A stretch of DNA of 64,000 bases from an uncultured Cellulophaga sp. Its GTDB lineage: Bacteria > Bacteroidota > Bacteroidia > Flavobacteriales > Flavobacteriaceae. The stretch is from assembly GCA_947496695.1 (NCBI GenBank), contig CANMEI010000003.1:386078-450077 (forward strand), read 5' to 3'. The translations under genes were made by a program, and so were the position numbers. The notes below the pieces were generated by a model. That model worked only from the letters and a program-made list of their open reading frames with translations, did no database searches and was not told the DNA's origin. Shown in pieces: positions 28,601 to 36,229 of the stretch. Every line of letters starts with the position of its first letter. Position 1 is the first letter of the stretch.

Positions 28601-28800
28601 GTTGCAGCAGCAGTACTAAAACCAACATATTTCAAGAAATCCCTTCTATTTGTTGATGATGAAGCTAAATTTTCTTTATCTCCTAAAAAATCATCAACAG
28701 GAATATCCTGAACAAACTCATTATGTCTTAGCGTCTCAACAATGGAATCGTTAGGATTTAACTCCGCTTCGCTTTTCCAATATTTTTTGTTTGATGCCAT
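25675..28800 (-). CDS. actB: Alternative complex III iron-sulfur subunit ActB (molybdopterin-oxidoreductase-like fusion)
   Basis: A 1041-residue periplasmic subunit. Residues 52-57 (RRDFLK) with the following Ala-rich stretch form a Tat signal variant. The central 700 residues are a degenerate molybdopterin-oxidoreductase fold without obvious cofactor ligands. The C-terminal part carries four ferredoxin-type cysteine groups: CTGCGACVIAC (781-791), CQHCNHAPCETVC (868-880), CVGTRYCANNC (900-910) and CSMCMQM with CSAAC (956-990). These should hold three [4Fe-4S] clusters and one [3Fe-4S] cluster that relay electrons to the hemes of ActA and ActE. The gene lies 36 bp after actA. Confidence 0.95.
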   Translation of the reverse strand: MASNKKYWKSEAELNPNDSIVETLRHNEFVQDIPVDDFLGDKENLASSSTNRRDFLKYVGFSTAAATLAACEGPVTKSIPYVVQPESIIPGVANYYATTIANGYDFASVLVRTREGRPISILNNTDSKTNGSANARVNASVLNLYDSTRLQGPTLNGEAVAWGDLDAAVKMKLGSLKGSGKEIALLTQTYASPSTKRLISEFKDMYGSNVNHVIYDTISQEAALNAFEKRYGIRALADYDLSKAEVIVSFGADFLGDWQGGGFDAGYSKGRIPQHGKMSKHIQFESNMSLSGANADNRIPLKPSEQKVALANLYAKLSNSSVGGELSEGVKAALDLAVDKIKKAGSKAVVVTGLDDENAQAIVLAINEMLGSVSYNSNEPILTRQGDIKAVNALIDSMKAGRVGAIFIDGVNPVYSLPNSDEFVEGLKNVSLSVNFSTNENETTSVSQYVAASSHYLESWGDVEIKKGHFALTQPTIKELFDTRQFQSSLLKWMGSDKSYYDFIKETWASSILGGSDWDQALHDGFYVKSKLETIVDDVIAPIVVEGDSEASLSPVPLASSLRALASASNSEMELVLYPKTGMGDGQMANNPWLQEFPDPITRVSWDNYVTVSKSDAEKLGFVNENVANGGLDGSYAKITVDGVSVDKVPVIIQPGQAVGSIGLSFGYGKKVGMKSEMQTGVNAYPLYQNFSNVQSVSIEKSEGNHEFACVQLHKTLMGRGDIIKETTLEIFNTKDAKDWNVQPVVSLDHQEVAATSVDLWDSFDRSIGHHFNLSIDLNACTGCGACVIACHAENNVPVVGKDEVRKSRDMHWLRIDRYYSSEDTFEGDNIKKDEFDGLTGDKGSLGGFGELEHPASNPQVAFQPVMCQHCNHAPCETVCPVAATSHGRQGQNHMAYNRCVGTRYCANNCPYKVRRFNWFLYNNNDEFDYHMNNDLGKMVINPDVTVRSRGVMEKCSMCMQMTQKTILDAKRDGRVIKDGEFQTACSAACSSGAMIFGDINDKHSKVAELKESDRMYHLLEHVGTKPNVFYHVKVRNTEEV

Positions 28801-28836
28801 ACGTTTATCTCTGAAATTATCTTCTTTGTTAACTTA

Positions 28837-30171
28837 CTAATAGTGACACTTACCACATTCCAATCCACCCATTTGAGCAGCTGTAAGATTCTCTACACCA
28901 TATTTTTTTGAAAGTTCGGCATGAATTTTCTCGTAATACTCATTCCCCTCTACTTTAACATTTGTTTCTCTATGACAATTAATACACCATCCCATTGTCA
29001 ACGGAGAATATTGCTCCATTATCTCCATCTCCTCAACAGGACCATGACAAGTTTGACATTCAACACCTGCAACTGAAACGTGTTGCGAATGATTGAAATA
29101 AGCAAAGTCAGGCAAATTATGAACCCTAACCCACTCAACAGGCTTACTATCACCAGTATAACTCTGAGTAGACTCATCCCAACCTACAGCTTTGTATAAT
29201 TTTTTAATTTCACCAGTATAAAATTCATTTGTACGACCATTAGCCAAATCATCTTGAGAAGGACCCTCTGGATTACCAACATACTCAGATATTGACTTAT
29301 GACAATTCATACAAACATTCAATGACGGAATACCAGAAGTCTTAGACACTCTAGCCGATGAGTGACAATATTTACACTCAATTTTATTATCACCCGCATG
29401 GATTTTATGAGAATAATGAATTGGCTGTACAGGAGCATAACCTTGATCAACTCCAACTTGCATCATATAACCATACACAAAATACGCCCCACACAATATC
29501 AAAATCAACGTAGTAACTAATACCAAAAACTGATTTTGAACAAATGCTTTCCAAATAGGAGTTCTTACCTCAGAAGCTTCTTTCTCTACAACAACACCAT
29601 TAGCCTCTGCAATTCTTCGTAAAGTTTTGTTTACCATAAACAACAACATTACTAACATTGCAAAAACCAGAACCAAAGCTCCTAATATCAACTCATTAGA
29701 AAACCCATTATCAGAAGAAGCATTTTCACCCCCACCAACAGGAGCAACAGCTTTAACAGGTGCCGGAGGTGGCGCAGCAGTATAAGCAAGAATATTATCT
29801 ATATCTTCATTAGATAAAGTTGGAAATGGAGTCATCGCCGCCTTATTATATTCATTATACAACTTATTAGCATAAGCATCACCAGAAGCTATAACAGAAG
29901 GACTATTTTTAACCCAAGCATAAATCCACTCCCTATCTAAACCCTCCTCTTCAATAGACTCCTCTACATTTGCAAGAGCAGGACCCGTCATTCTTTTATT
30001 TAAAGCATGACAAGCAGCACAGTTCTGATTAAATAATGATTTGCCTTTAGCGGCATCACCTGCAGAAGCACCTTCATCCTGCGAAAAAAGATTTGCTGAA
30101 AATAACAGACAAACTAATAGATTGACACCTAAAACTTTAGAAAATTGATTGCGGTACGTAACCTTTTTCAT
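28837..30171 (-). CDS. actA: Alternative complex III multiheme cytochrome ActA (six CxxCH motifs)
   Basis: A 444-residue c-type cytochrome and first gene of the respiratory operon. After the signal peptide comes a mono-heme cytochrome c domain (CAACH, 51-55). A Pro/Ala linker and membrane helix (about 159-181), a second helix (about 213-235) and a pentaheme domain follow, with CKYCH (266), CMNCH (287), CQTCH (372), CINCH (396) and CGKCH (439). The last motif ends one residue before the C-terminus. Other histidines such as IHYSHKIHAGD and YFNHSQHV are likely distal heme ligands. It forms the electron exit path of the complex. A well-formed promoter lies about 60 bp upstream. Confidence 0.96.
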   Translation of the reverse strand: MKKVTYRNQFSKVLGVNLLVCLLFSANLFSQDEGASAGDAAKGKSLFNQNCAACHALNKRMTGPALANVEESIEEEGLDREWIYAWVKNSPSVIASGDAYANKLYNEYNKAAMTPFPTLSNEDIDNILAYTAAPPPAPVKAVAPVGGGENASSDNGFSNELILGALVLVFAMLVMLLFMVNKTLRRIAEANGVVVEKEASEVRTPIWKAFVQNQFLVLVTTLILILCGAYFVYGYMMQVGVDQGYAPVQPIHYSHKIHAGDNKIECKYCHSSARVSKTSGIPSLNVCMNCHKSISEYVGNPEGPSQDDLANGRTNEFYTGEIKKLYKAVGWDESTQSYTGDSKPVEWVRVHNLPDFAYFNHSQHVSVAGVECQTCHGPVEEMEIMEQYSPLTMGWCINCHRETNVKVEGNEYYEKIHAELSKKYGVENLTAAQMGGLECGKCHY

Positions 30172-30229
30172 ATTAAAATTGTTTCTATTGACTCTTTTGG
30201 CACGATTCTTTCTCCCTAAAAGAATACAA

Positions 30230-30258
30230 CAAATTTATACCTCAAAATCGAAAGCAAA
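30230..30258 (-). promoter_or_regulatory. Promoter of the act-cox operon
   Basis: On the minus strand a TTTG (30255-30258) is followed after 17 nt by TAAATTTG (30230-30237), matching the Bacteroidota -33/-7 consensus. It is about 60 nt upstream of the actA ATG and is the only good match for the long operon. Confidence 0.75.
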
Positions 30259-30340
30259 AATACGACATAGACTTTATTTCCGAAATTATAACTTCTCTAT
30301 TATTTACAATTTATATTAATTCTAAATAAAATTTTATTGT

Positions 30341-30369
30341 TTTGGTTATTCAATTAAAAATTACTTTTG
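30341..30369 (+). promoter_or_regulatory. Promoter of the SPOR-like gene
   Basis: TTTG (30341-30344), a 17-nt spacer and TACTTTTG (30362-30369) fit the Bacteroidota consensus, 33 nt before the ATG at 30403. It is divergent from the act promoter in the same 231-bp spacer. Confidence 0.75.
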
Positions 30370-30402
30370 CAGTAGACTTTTAAGGACTAATTAAAAACAA
30401 CT

Positions 30403-30762
30403 ATGAAAACTCTTTTTAACGTATTGATTTTTACACTTTTTACATTAAACTGCAACGCTCAAGAGGCAAACATCAGCATAAAAGAAGACTCAAGAATCGA
30501 GAAGTTGATGAATTTATACCAAAATGAAAGTGAAAGTTCTGAAAATTATCAAATACAAATTTTCAATGGATCTTTTAGCACAGCAAATAGCAAACAAAAC
30601 AATTTACACAGTGATTTTCCAAATTGGGAAACTAAAATAAAGCACGTAGACACTGATTACAGAGTCAGAATCACCGGAATAAAAACTGCATTAGAAGCAG
30701 AAAGAAAATACATAGAAGTGAGAAAAAAATACCCATCAGCTATCATCATTACACCAAATTAA
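30403..30762 (+). CDS. Small exported SPOR-like protein
   Basis: A 119-residue protein with a clear signal peptide (cleavage after LNCNAQ, about residue 20). A short acidic helical stretch and a SPOR-like domain (about 44-117) follow, with YQIQIFNGSFSTANSKQNN, a central beta strand YRVRITGI and the final helix TALEAERKYIEVRKKYPSAII. SPOR domains bind denuded glycan strands of peptidoglycan, so a periplasmic role at the wall is likely. It is monocistronic, with its own promoter and a terminator about 70 bp downstream. The homology call rests on pattern only. Confidence 0.75.
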   Translation: MKTLFNVLIFTLFTLNCNAQEANISIKEDSRIEKLMNLYQNESESSENYQIQIFNGSFSTANSKQNNLHSDFPNWETKIKHVDTDYRVRITGIKTALEAERKYIEVRKKYPSAIIITPN

Positions 30763-30828
30763 AGAAAATTAAAAAACTTCACTATTCTTTTAAAATCTAC
30801 TTTAATAATAATTTATTCACATATCACT

Positions 30829-30861
30829 AAACCAGAGAAATTAAAATCTCTGGTTTTTTTT
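30829..30861 (+). terminator. Terminator of the SPOR-like gene
   Basis: Arms AACCAGAGA (30830-30838) and TCTCTGGTT (30847-30855), 8-nt loop, followed by a T-run. Confidence 0.85.
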
Positions 30862-30862
30862 A

Positions 30863-31120
30863 TACCAAAAAAAAATAAAATTAGAATTAAAACCTCAGAT
30901 TACTCACTATCAAACAACCAGAATACTTATTACAGCAGATAAACTTAATACGTAAAAAACTAAAAACAGCTCACAACTAATTCCAAGAAAAAATCTCTAT
31001 AATTTATTATATTTTCACAAAAATCAACAACCATAACTTCAACACTCACCACTAAATCAAAAAAAAACTTTAACCCAATTAAAACATCTTTCTCTATCAC
31101 TATAACTTCATTAAGCTAAT
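30863..31120. other. Non-coding spacer, extremely G-poor on the plus strand
   Basis: No gene, tRNA or hairpin was found between the SPOR-gene terminator and the infB terminator. The plus strand is almost without guanine: 30988-31114 (127 nt) contains no G at all, while C is present at ordinary frequency. Read from the minus strand, the stretch lacks C. Its role is unknown; see findings. Confidence 0.8.
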
Positions 31121-31153
31121 AAAAAAAGGCGAACTCATTTTGAGTTCGCCTTT
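31121..31153 (-). terminator. Terminator of the rimP-nusA-infB operon
   Basis: Arms AAAGGCGAACTCA (31125-31137) and TGAGTTCGCCTTT (31141-31153) form a 13-bp perfect stem with a 3-nt loop. The A-run to its left is a U-tract on the minus strand. It lies 24 bp after the infB stop. Confidence 0.92.
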
Positions 31154-31177
31154 ATATTACTTTAAAATATATTTTAA

Positions 31178-34051
31178 TTATTTCAATTTCTTCTTAACTG
31201 CCACTTCTTGAAAACCTTCAACAATATCCAACTCTCTAATATCATTATAATTCTTAATTTGAAGACCACAATCATATCCTTTAGAAACTTCTTTAACATC
31301 GTCTTTAAATCGCTTCAACGAAGTTAACTCACCAGTAAATACAACAACGCCATCTCTAATCAAACGTATTCCTGAACTTCTAAGAATTTTACCATTAGTA
31401 ACCATGCAACCCGCAATCGTACCTATTTTAGAAATTTTGAATGTCTCTCTAATCTCAGCTGTACCAGTAATTTCTTCCTTCATTTCCGGAGAAAGCATAC
31501 CTTCCATAGCATCCTTAAGATCATTTATAGCATCATAAATAATAGAATACATCCTAATATCTATTTCTTCATTATCAGCAATTGTTCTTGCATTACCCAT
31601 TGGCCTTACATTAAACCCAATAATAATCGCATCAGAAGCCGAAGCTAACAACACATCAGACTCTGTTATTGGCCCAACAGCTTTATGAATAATATTCACT
31701 TGTATTTCTGCAGTAGATAATTTCTGGAAAGAATCAGTCAACGCTTCAACAGAACCATCAACATCACCTTTAAGAATAATATTTAATTCTTTGAAATCTC
31801 CAAGTGCAATACGACGACCAATCTCATCAAGTGTAATATGACGTTGAGTTCTAACAGATTGCTCACGCAACAACTGACCTCTTTTAGCCGCTATTTGCTT
31901 AGCCTCACGTTCATCTTCCAGAACATTAAACTTATCACCCGCTTGCGGAGCACCATCTAAACCTAATATTGAAATTGGTGTTGACGGACCAGCCTCTTTA
32001 ATATTTTTACCACGCTCATCTTGCATAGCCTTAATCTTACCACTACAAGTACCCGCTAATACATAATCGCCGATTTTTAAAGTACCCGCCTGAACTAATA
32101 CTGTAGAAACATAACCTCTACCTTTATCTAAAAAGGCTTCAACTACAGTTCCAGTTGCTAATTTTTCAGGATTAGCTTTCAACTCTAAAAGTTCAGCTTC
32201 AAGTAATACTTTTTCTAACAACTCCTTAACACCTAAACCTGTTTTAGCAGAAATATCGTGAGACTGAATCTTACCTCCCCAATCTTCTACCAATAAATTC
32301 ATTTGCGCTAAGCCATCTTTAATCTTGTCAGGGTTAGCAGTAGGTCTATCAATTTTATTAATAGCAAATACAATTGGAACTCCTGCCGCCTGTGCATGAC
32401 TAATTGCTTCTTTTGTTTGAGGCATAATATCATCATCAGCCGCAATAACAATAATTGCAATATCAGTAACTTGAGCCCCACGTGCACGCATCGCCGTAAA
32501 GGCTTCGTGACCTGGTGTATCTAAAAATGCCATTTTTTGGCCATTATCTAAAGTTACACCATACGCACCAATATGTTGCGTAATACCACCACTTTCACCT
32601 GCGATAACATTTTCTTTACGAATATAATCCAATAAAGATGTTTTACCATGATCAACATGCCCCATTACAGTAACAATAGGAGCTCTTTCAATTAAATCTT
32701 CAGGAGCATCAACCTCTTCTTCAATCGCTTCTTCTATTTCAGCCGAAACAAATTCAACCTCATATCCAAATTCATCAGCAACAATAGACAATGTTTCAGC
32801 ATCTAAACGCTGATTCATAGTTACCATTATACCTAATGACATACATGCAGAAATAATCTGAGTTGTAGAAACATTCATCATCGTTGCAACTTCATTTGCC
32901 GTAACAAATTCCGTTACTTTCAGAATTTTACTCTCAAGCTCTTGTTGTTCAAGATCTTTTTCTGTCTGTTGACGGTGTTGATCTCTTTTATCTCTTCTAT
33001 ACTTAGCCCCTTTACCTTTCTTAGATTTACCCTGAAGTTTCTCCAAAGTTTCCCTAACCTGCTTTTGCACATCTTCTTCAGAAGGCTCTGCTTTAGGCGC
33101 TTGGTTAAATCTAGGATTAGGACCTCTTCTTGGTCCTGAGTTACCTCCAGGTCTAACACCTCTAGGACCATTATTATTACCCGGTTTAGAACCAGGTTTT
33201 GAAGCTCCTCCCGTATTATTATTGCTTACTATTCTTCTTCTACGCTTTTTCTTATCAGCGTCTCCAGCCTTAGGAGCTTCTTTTTTCTTTTTAGGCTTTT
33301 CAAACTTAGTAAGATCAATTTTATCTCCAGTTATTTTAGGCCCAGTAAGCTTTTTATATTGTGTAGCTAAAGTTTTTGGTTCTTCTGGCTTTTCTTCCTC
33401 AACAACAGACTTAGAAACCTCAACTTTTGGCTCTACTTTTTCTTCTTTTTTAACAACAGGAGCTTTAACTTCCTGTTTTTTTGGATTTTGCTTAGCCTTT
33501 TCCTTATGTCTAGGTTTTGGTTTTGTTGCTGACAAATCAATTTTATCAACCACTTTAAACTTAGGCCTATCTGCAGAAGCTTTCACAACTTCAGGTTGCG
33601 TCTTAACCTCTTCTTCTTTTTCAGGAGCTTTTTCTTCCAACTTTGTTTCAGGAGCTGGTTCAGACTCTGGAGTTTGCTCCACTTTTTTATCTAAGTCTAT
33701 TTTCCCAACAGTTTTTGGACCAGATAGTTCTGCTTTAGCCTTTACCACTTGCTCAGCAGCAGCCTTACGCTCTCTAGCTATTCGCTTATCCTCTTGCTCT
33801 TGCTCTAATTGTTGCCTTATAGCTTCTTTTTCTTTCCGCTTTTCCTCGCCAACTTCTTTAGATGCAACTTTTTTGCTCATATCCGTTTGGAACTCATCCA
33901 ACAAGACCTGATACACCTCATTTGAAATTTTAGTGGTAGGTCTTGCGTCCACATCGTGACCTTTGGAACCCAAAAAATCTACCGCCCTGTCGAGTGAAAT
34001 GTTCAATTCGCGTAGGACTTTATTAAGTCTTATTGTTGCATTATCTGCCAT
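31178..34051 (-). CDS. infB: Translation initiation factor IF-2
   Basis: A 957-residue GTPase that brings initiator tRNA to the 30S subunit. The N-terminus has the small IF2-N fold ([29 protein letters not shown]). About 300 residues of low-complexity Lys/Glu/Pro sequence with a Gly/Asn/Arg-rich patch ([19 protein letters not shown]) follow. The second IF2-N ([17 protein letters not shown]) and the G domain are next, with G1 [10 protein letters not shown]3 DTPGHEAF and G4 NKID. The beta-barrel domains and C-terminal fMet-tRNA-binding domain close the protein. It is last in the rimP-nusA-infB operon, 43 bp after nusA. Confidence 0.98.
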   Translation of the reverse strand: MADNATIRLNKVLRELNISLDRAVDFLGSKGHDVDARPTTKISNEVYQVLLDEFQTDMSKKVASKEVGEEKRKEKEAIRQQLEQEQEDKRIARERKAAAEQVVKAKAELSGPKTVGKIDLDKKVEQTPESEPAPETKLEEKAPEKEEEVKTQPEVVKASADRPKFKVVDKIDLSATKPKPRHKEKAKQNPKKQEVKAPVVKKEEKVEPKVEVSKSVVEEEKPEEPKTLATQYKKLTGPKITGDKIDLTKFEKPKKKKEAPKAGDADKKKRRRRIVSNNNTGGASKPGSKPGNNNGPRGVRPGGNSGPRRGPNPRFNQAPKAEPSEEDVQKQVRETLEKLQGKSKKGKGAKYRRDKRDQHRQQTEKDLEQQELESKILKVTEFVTANEVATMMNVSTTQIISACMSLGIMVTMNQRLDAETLSIVADEFGYEVEFVSAEIEEAIEEEVDAPEDLIERAPIVTVMGHVDHGKTSLLDYIRKENVIAGESGGITQHIGAYGVTLDNGQKMAFLDTPGHEAFTAMRARGAQVTDIAIIVIAADDDIMPQTKEAISHAQAAGVPIVFAINKIDRPTANPDKIKDGLAQMNLLVEDWGGKIQSHDISAKTGLGVKELLEKVLLEAELLELKANPEKLATGTVVEAFLDKGRGYVSTVLVQAGTLKIGDYVLAGTCSGKIKAMQDERGKNIKEAGPSTPISILGLDGAPQAGDKFNVLEDEREAKQIAAKRGQLLREQSVRTQRHITLDEIGRRIALGDFKELNIILKGDVDGSVEALTDSFQKLSTAEIQVNIIHKAVGPITESDVLLASASDAIIIGFNVRPMGNARTIADNEEIDIRMYSIIYDAINDLKDAMEGMLSPEMKEEITGTAEIRETFKISKIGTIAGCMVTNGKILRSSGIRLIRDGVVVFTGELTSLKRFKDDVKEVSKGYDCGLQIKNYNDIRELDIVEGFQEVAVKKKLK

Positions 34052-34094
34052 AAATACCTGTTACTATACTTAAAATTTCTTGCTAATATATAGC

Positions 34095-35327
34095 TTAATC
34101 TGCTAATTCTTCTTTTAAGATACGAACAACTTCAATAATTGTTTCCTCTTCTAAATCAGTTCGCTTCACCAAATCGTCAACATCCTGCTCTAATACACTA
34201 CGAGCAGTATCCATTCCGATCTTCTTAAATTCCTCTATAATCCATGCATCGATTTCATCTGAGAATTCTGTTAATTCAACATCTTCCTCAACTCCTTCAC
34301 GGAATACATCTATTTCATAACCAGTCAATTGACCCGCCAATCTTATATTATGACCACCTCTACCAATTGCCTTAGAAACCTCTTCAGGTCTCAAATAAAC
34401 TTGAGCTGTCATTTTCTCATCGTTCAACTTTACAGAAGAAACACGAGCCGGACTCAACGCCCTAGTTACTAACAACTGAGGATTACTCGTCCAGTTAATA
34501 ACATCTATATTTTCATTACCCAATTCTCTAACAATGCCATGAATACGAGAACCTTTCATACCCACACACGCTCCTACAGGATCAATACGATCGTCATAAG
34601 AATCAACTGCAACCTTAGCTTTTTCCCCTGGTATTCTAACTACTTTTTTAACCGTAATTAAACCATCAAAAACTTCTGGTATTTCTTGAAAGAATAATTG
34701 CTCAAGAAAAGCAGGCGCAGTTCTTGACATAATTATCACAGGCTTATTACCTTTTAATTCAACACTTTCAATAACACCACGAACATTATCACCTTTTCTA
34801 AAGAAGTCTGCAGGAATCTGCTTTTCTTTTGGCATAATAATCTCATTACCCTCATCATCTAGAAGTATAACTACTTTATGACGAATATGATGTACTTCAG
34901 CTGTATAAATTTCTCCTTCAAGATCTTTAAATTGCTTATATATAGTTGTATTGTCATGCTCATGAATTTTTGAAATTAAATTCTGACGCAATGCCAATAT
35001 AGCTCTTCTACCTAATTGTATTAACTTAACTTCTTCAGAAACATCTTCACCAACCTCAAAATCTGGTTCAATCTTACGTGCCTCAGTTAAAGATATTTCT
35101 TCATTTGGCTCTTCAACTTCTCCATCTTCAACAACAACTCTGTTTCTCCAAATTTCTAAATCACCCTTATCAGGGTTTATAATGATATCAAAGTTATCAT
35201 CAGAACCAAACTTTTTCTTTAAAGCGTTTCTAAAAACATCCTCTAAAATCGCCATTAGCGTTACCCTGTCTATGAACTTATCGTCTTTAAATTCCGAAAA
35301 AGATTCGATCAGCGCAATATTTTCCAT
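34095..35327 (-). CDS. nusA: Transcription termination/antitermination factor NusA
   Basis: A 410-residue RNA-polymerase-binding factor. In order: N-terminal domain (ALIESFSEFKDDKFIDRVTLM), an S1 domain (GEIYTAEVHHIRHKVVILLDD), then two KH domains with VGACVGMKGSRIHGIVRELG and PEEVSKAIGRGGHNIRLAGQL. A short C-terminal acidic tail follows instead of the two 50-residue repeats of the E. coli protein. It modulates pausing, termination and antitermination. It lies 12 bp after rimP and 43 bp before infB, the classical order, and NusA may feed back on this operon (see the hairpin upstream of rimP). Confidence 0.98.
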   Translation of the reverse strand: MENIALIESFSEFKDDKFIDRVTLMAILEDVFRNALKKKFGSDDNFDIIINPDKGDLEIWRNRVVVEDGEVEEPNEEISLTEARKIEPDFEVGEDVSEEVKLIQLGRRAILALRQNLISKIHEHDNTTIYKQFKDLEGEIYTAEVHHIRHKVVILLDDEGNEIIMPKEKQIPADFFRKGDNVRGVIESVELKGNKPVIIMSRTAPAFLEQLFFQEIPEVFDGLITVKKVVRIPGEKAKVAVDSYDDRIDPVGACVGMKGSRIHGIVRELGNENIDVINWTSNPQLLVTRALSPARVSSVKLNDEKMTAQVYLRPEEVSKAIGRGGHNIRLAGQLTGYEIDVFREGVEEDVELTEFSDEIDAWIIEEFKKIGMDTARSVLEQDVDDLVKRTDLEEETIIEVVRILKEELAD

Positions 35328-35339
35328 GTTGATCTACAA

Positions 35340-35801
35340 TTAAAATTTTATAATAACTTTTGCCTCTTCAATATCAGAAAAAACAAATTCTTGTTTTTTC
35401 TGAACTGTAACTTTACCCTTACCTATCGGTTTTGGCTCACGTGCTTTCCACTCCAAAGTAATTCCCTGATCAGTCGCCTCTGTTAATTTTCCTTCAAATT
35501 TAACACCTTGAGACCTGACTTCCAATTCTCTACCTATATTCTTTTTGTATTGCCTAGGCATTACCATTGGACTAGTAGCCCCAGCCGATGCAACTTCTAA
35601 AGAAAAATCTTCTTCTTCTCTATCTAAATTATTCTCTATCGCCCTACTAAAAGCAACACAATCCTTTAATGCCACACCATTATCACCATCTAAAATAATA
35701 TTGATTTTATTACTAGGCCCCACAGTGAAATCTATCAAAAAAATTGATGGATTTTCTTCCAATGTAGTTTCTATTAACGCTAATATTTTTTCTTTAAACA
35801 T
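35340..35801 (-). CDS. rimP: Ribosome maturation factor RimP
   Basis: A 153-residue factor for 30S subunit assembly. The protein begins [17 protein letters not shown] and has the two-domain RimP pattern: [23 protein letters not shown], then the [15 protein letters not shown] ... [16 protein letters not shown]m-like C-terminal domain. The ATG at 35801 is chosen. The longer frame from a TTG at 35828 would begin inside a stem-loop and exceeds the family's usual 150 or so residues. It is the first gene of the rimP-nusA-infB operon. Confidence 0.94.
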   Translation of the reverse strand: MFKEKILALIETTLEENPSIFLIDFTVGPSNKINIILDGDNGVALKDCVAFSRAIENNLDREEEDFSLEVASAGATSPMVMPRQYKKNIGRELEVRSQGVKFEGKLTEATDQGITLEWKAREPKPIGKGKVTVQKKQEFVFSDIEEAKVIIKF

Positions 35802-35818
35802 AATTTTAAGCAATAAAA

Positions 35819-35839
35819 GAGGGGACAAATTGTCCCCTC
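35819..35839 (-). promoter_or_regulatory. Leader hairpin upstream of rimP, possible attenuator
   Basis: On the minus strand GAGGGGACA-ATT-TGTCCCCTC forms a 9-bp GC-rich stem with a 3-base loop, followed by TTTTATTG. It lies between a TATATTTG box (35868-35875) and the rimP ATG (35801), that is, inside the expected 5' leader. The U-tract is short, so termination would be partial. Confidence 0.55.
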
Positions 35840-35867
35840 ATATATACTATCTAGTCTTACAGTGTTG

Positions 35868-35875
35868 CAAATATA
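35868..35875 (-). promoter_or_regulatory. Candidate -7 box for rimP-nusA-infB
   Basis: TATATTTG on the minus strand fits TAnnTTTG, 66 nt upstream of the rimP ATG. No good -33 TTTG was found at the expected distance. Confidence 0.5.
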
Positions 35876-35946
35876 CATTTTTTAAACATATAATACATAT
35901 TTACCAGTGTAAGATTTAACATGTGAAACAAATTACTTTTTTAAAC

Positions 35947-35979
35947 AAAAATCCCTGCTCTTTTAAAAAGCAGGGATTT
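35947..35979 (-). terminator. Terminator downstream of tRNA-Gln
   Basis: Arms AAATCCCTGCT (35949-35959) and AGCAGGGATTT (35969-35979) with a 9-nt loop and a U-rich tail on the minus strand, 13 bp after the tRNA 3' end. Confidence 0.85.
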
Positions 35980-35991
35980 ACAAAAAACTTG

Positions 35992-36063
35992 TTGGTCCAC
36001 AAGGACTCGAACCTTGAATGTCGGTACCAAAAACCGGTGTGTTACCAATTACACCATGGACCA
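35992..36063 (-). tRNA. tRNA-Gln (anticodon UUG)
   Basis: The minus strand folds as a 72-nt tRNA. Acceptor stem TGGTCCA/TGGACCA with the U1-A72 pair typical of glutamine tRNA, D arm GTGT/ACAC, anticodon loop TTTTGGT giving UUG at 34-36, and T arm CAAGG-TTCGAGT-CCTTG. The anticodon stem has one C27/A43 mismatch. CCA is not encoded. It has its own consensus promoter (36082-36112) and terminator. Confidence 0.95.
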
Positions 36064-36081
36064 TTACCTCTAAAAGAGCTG

Positions 36082-36112
36082 CAAATTTAATACAATGTTT
36101 GACATCTACAAA
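36082..36112 (-). promoter_or_regulatory. Promoter of tRNA-Gln
   Basis: On the minus strand TTTG (36109-36112), a 19-nt spacer and TAAATTTG (36082-36089) match the Bacteroidota consensus exactly, 18 nt before the tRNA 5' end. Confidence 0.75.
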
Positions 36113-36229
36113 CATTTTTAAAAAAAAATAAAAAAAAATCTCCGAGCACCTGTTAAAGGTTTATAAAAAAATGGATATCATATGTATATAAATTACTAAA
36201 TTCGCCGTAATTGTTAAACTACTACATAG

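Noticed and set aside
23922..28800. Labelling these genes as polysulfide reductase or molybdenum oxidoreductase
   Set aside because: The fixed order actABCDEF followed by oxidase subunits, the multiheme ActA and the lack of molybdopterin ligands identify alternative complex III.
33222..33911. 229-codon open frame on the plus strand opposite infB
   Set aside because: It mirrors the Lys/Glu/Pro low-complexity part of IF-2, giving a Ser/Phe/Leu-rich translation with no domain, promoter or start signal.
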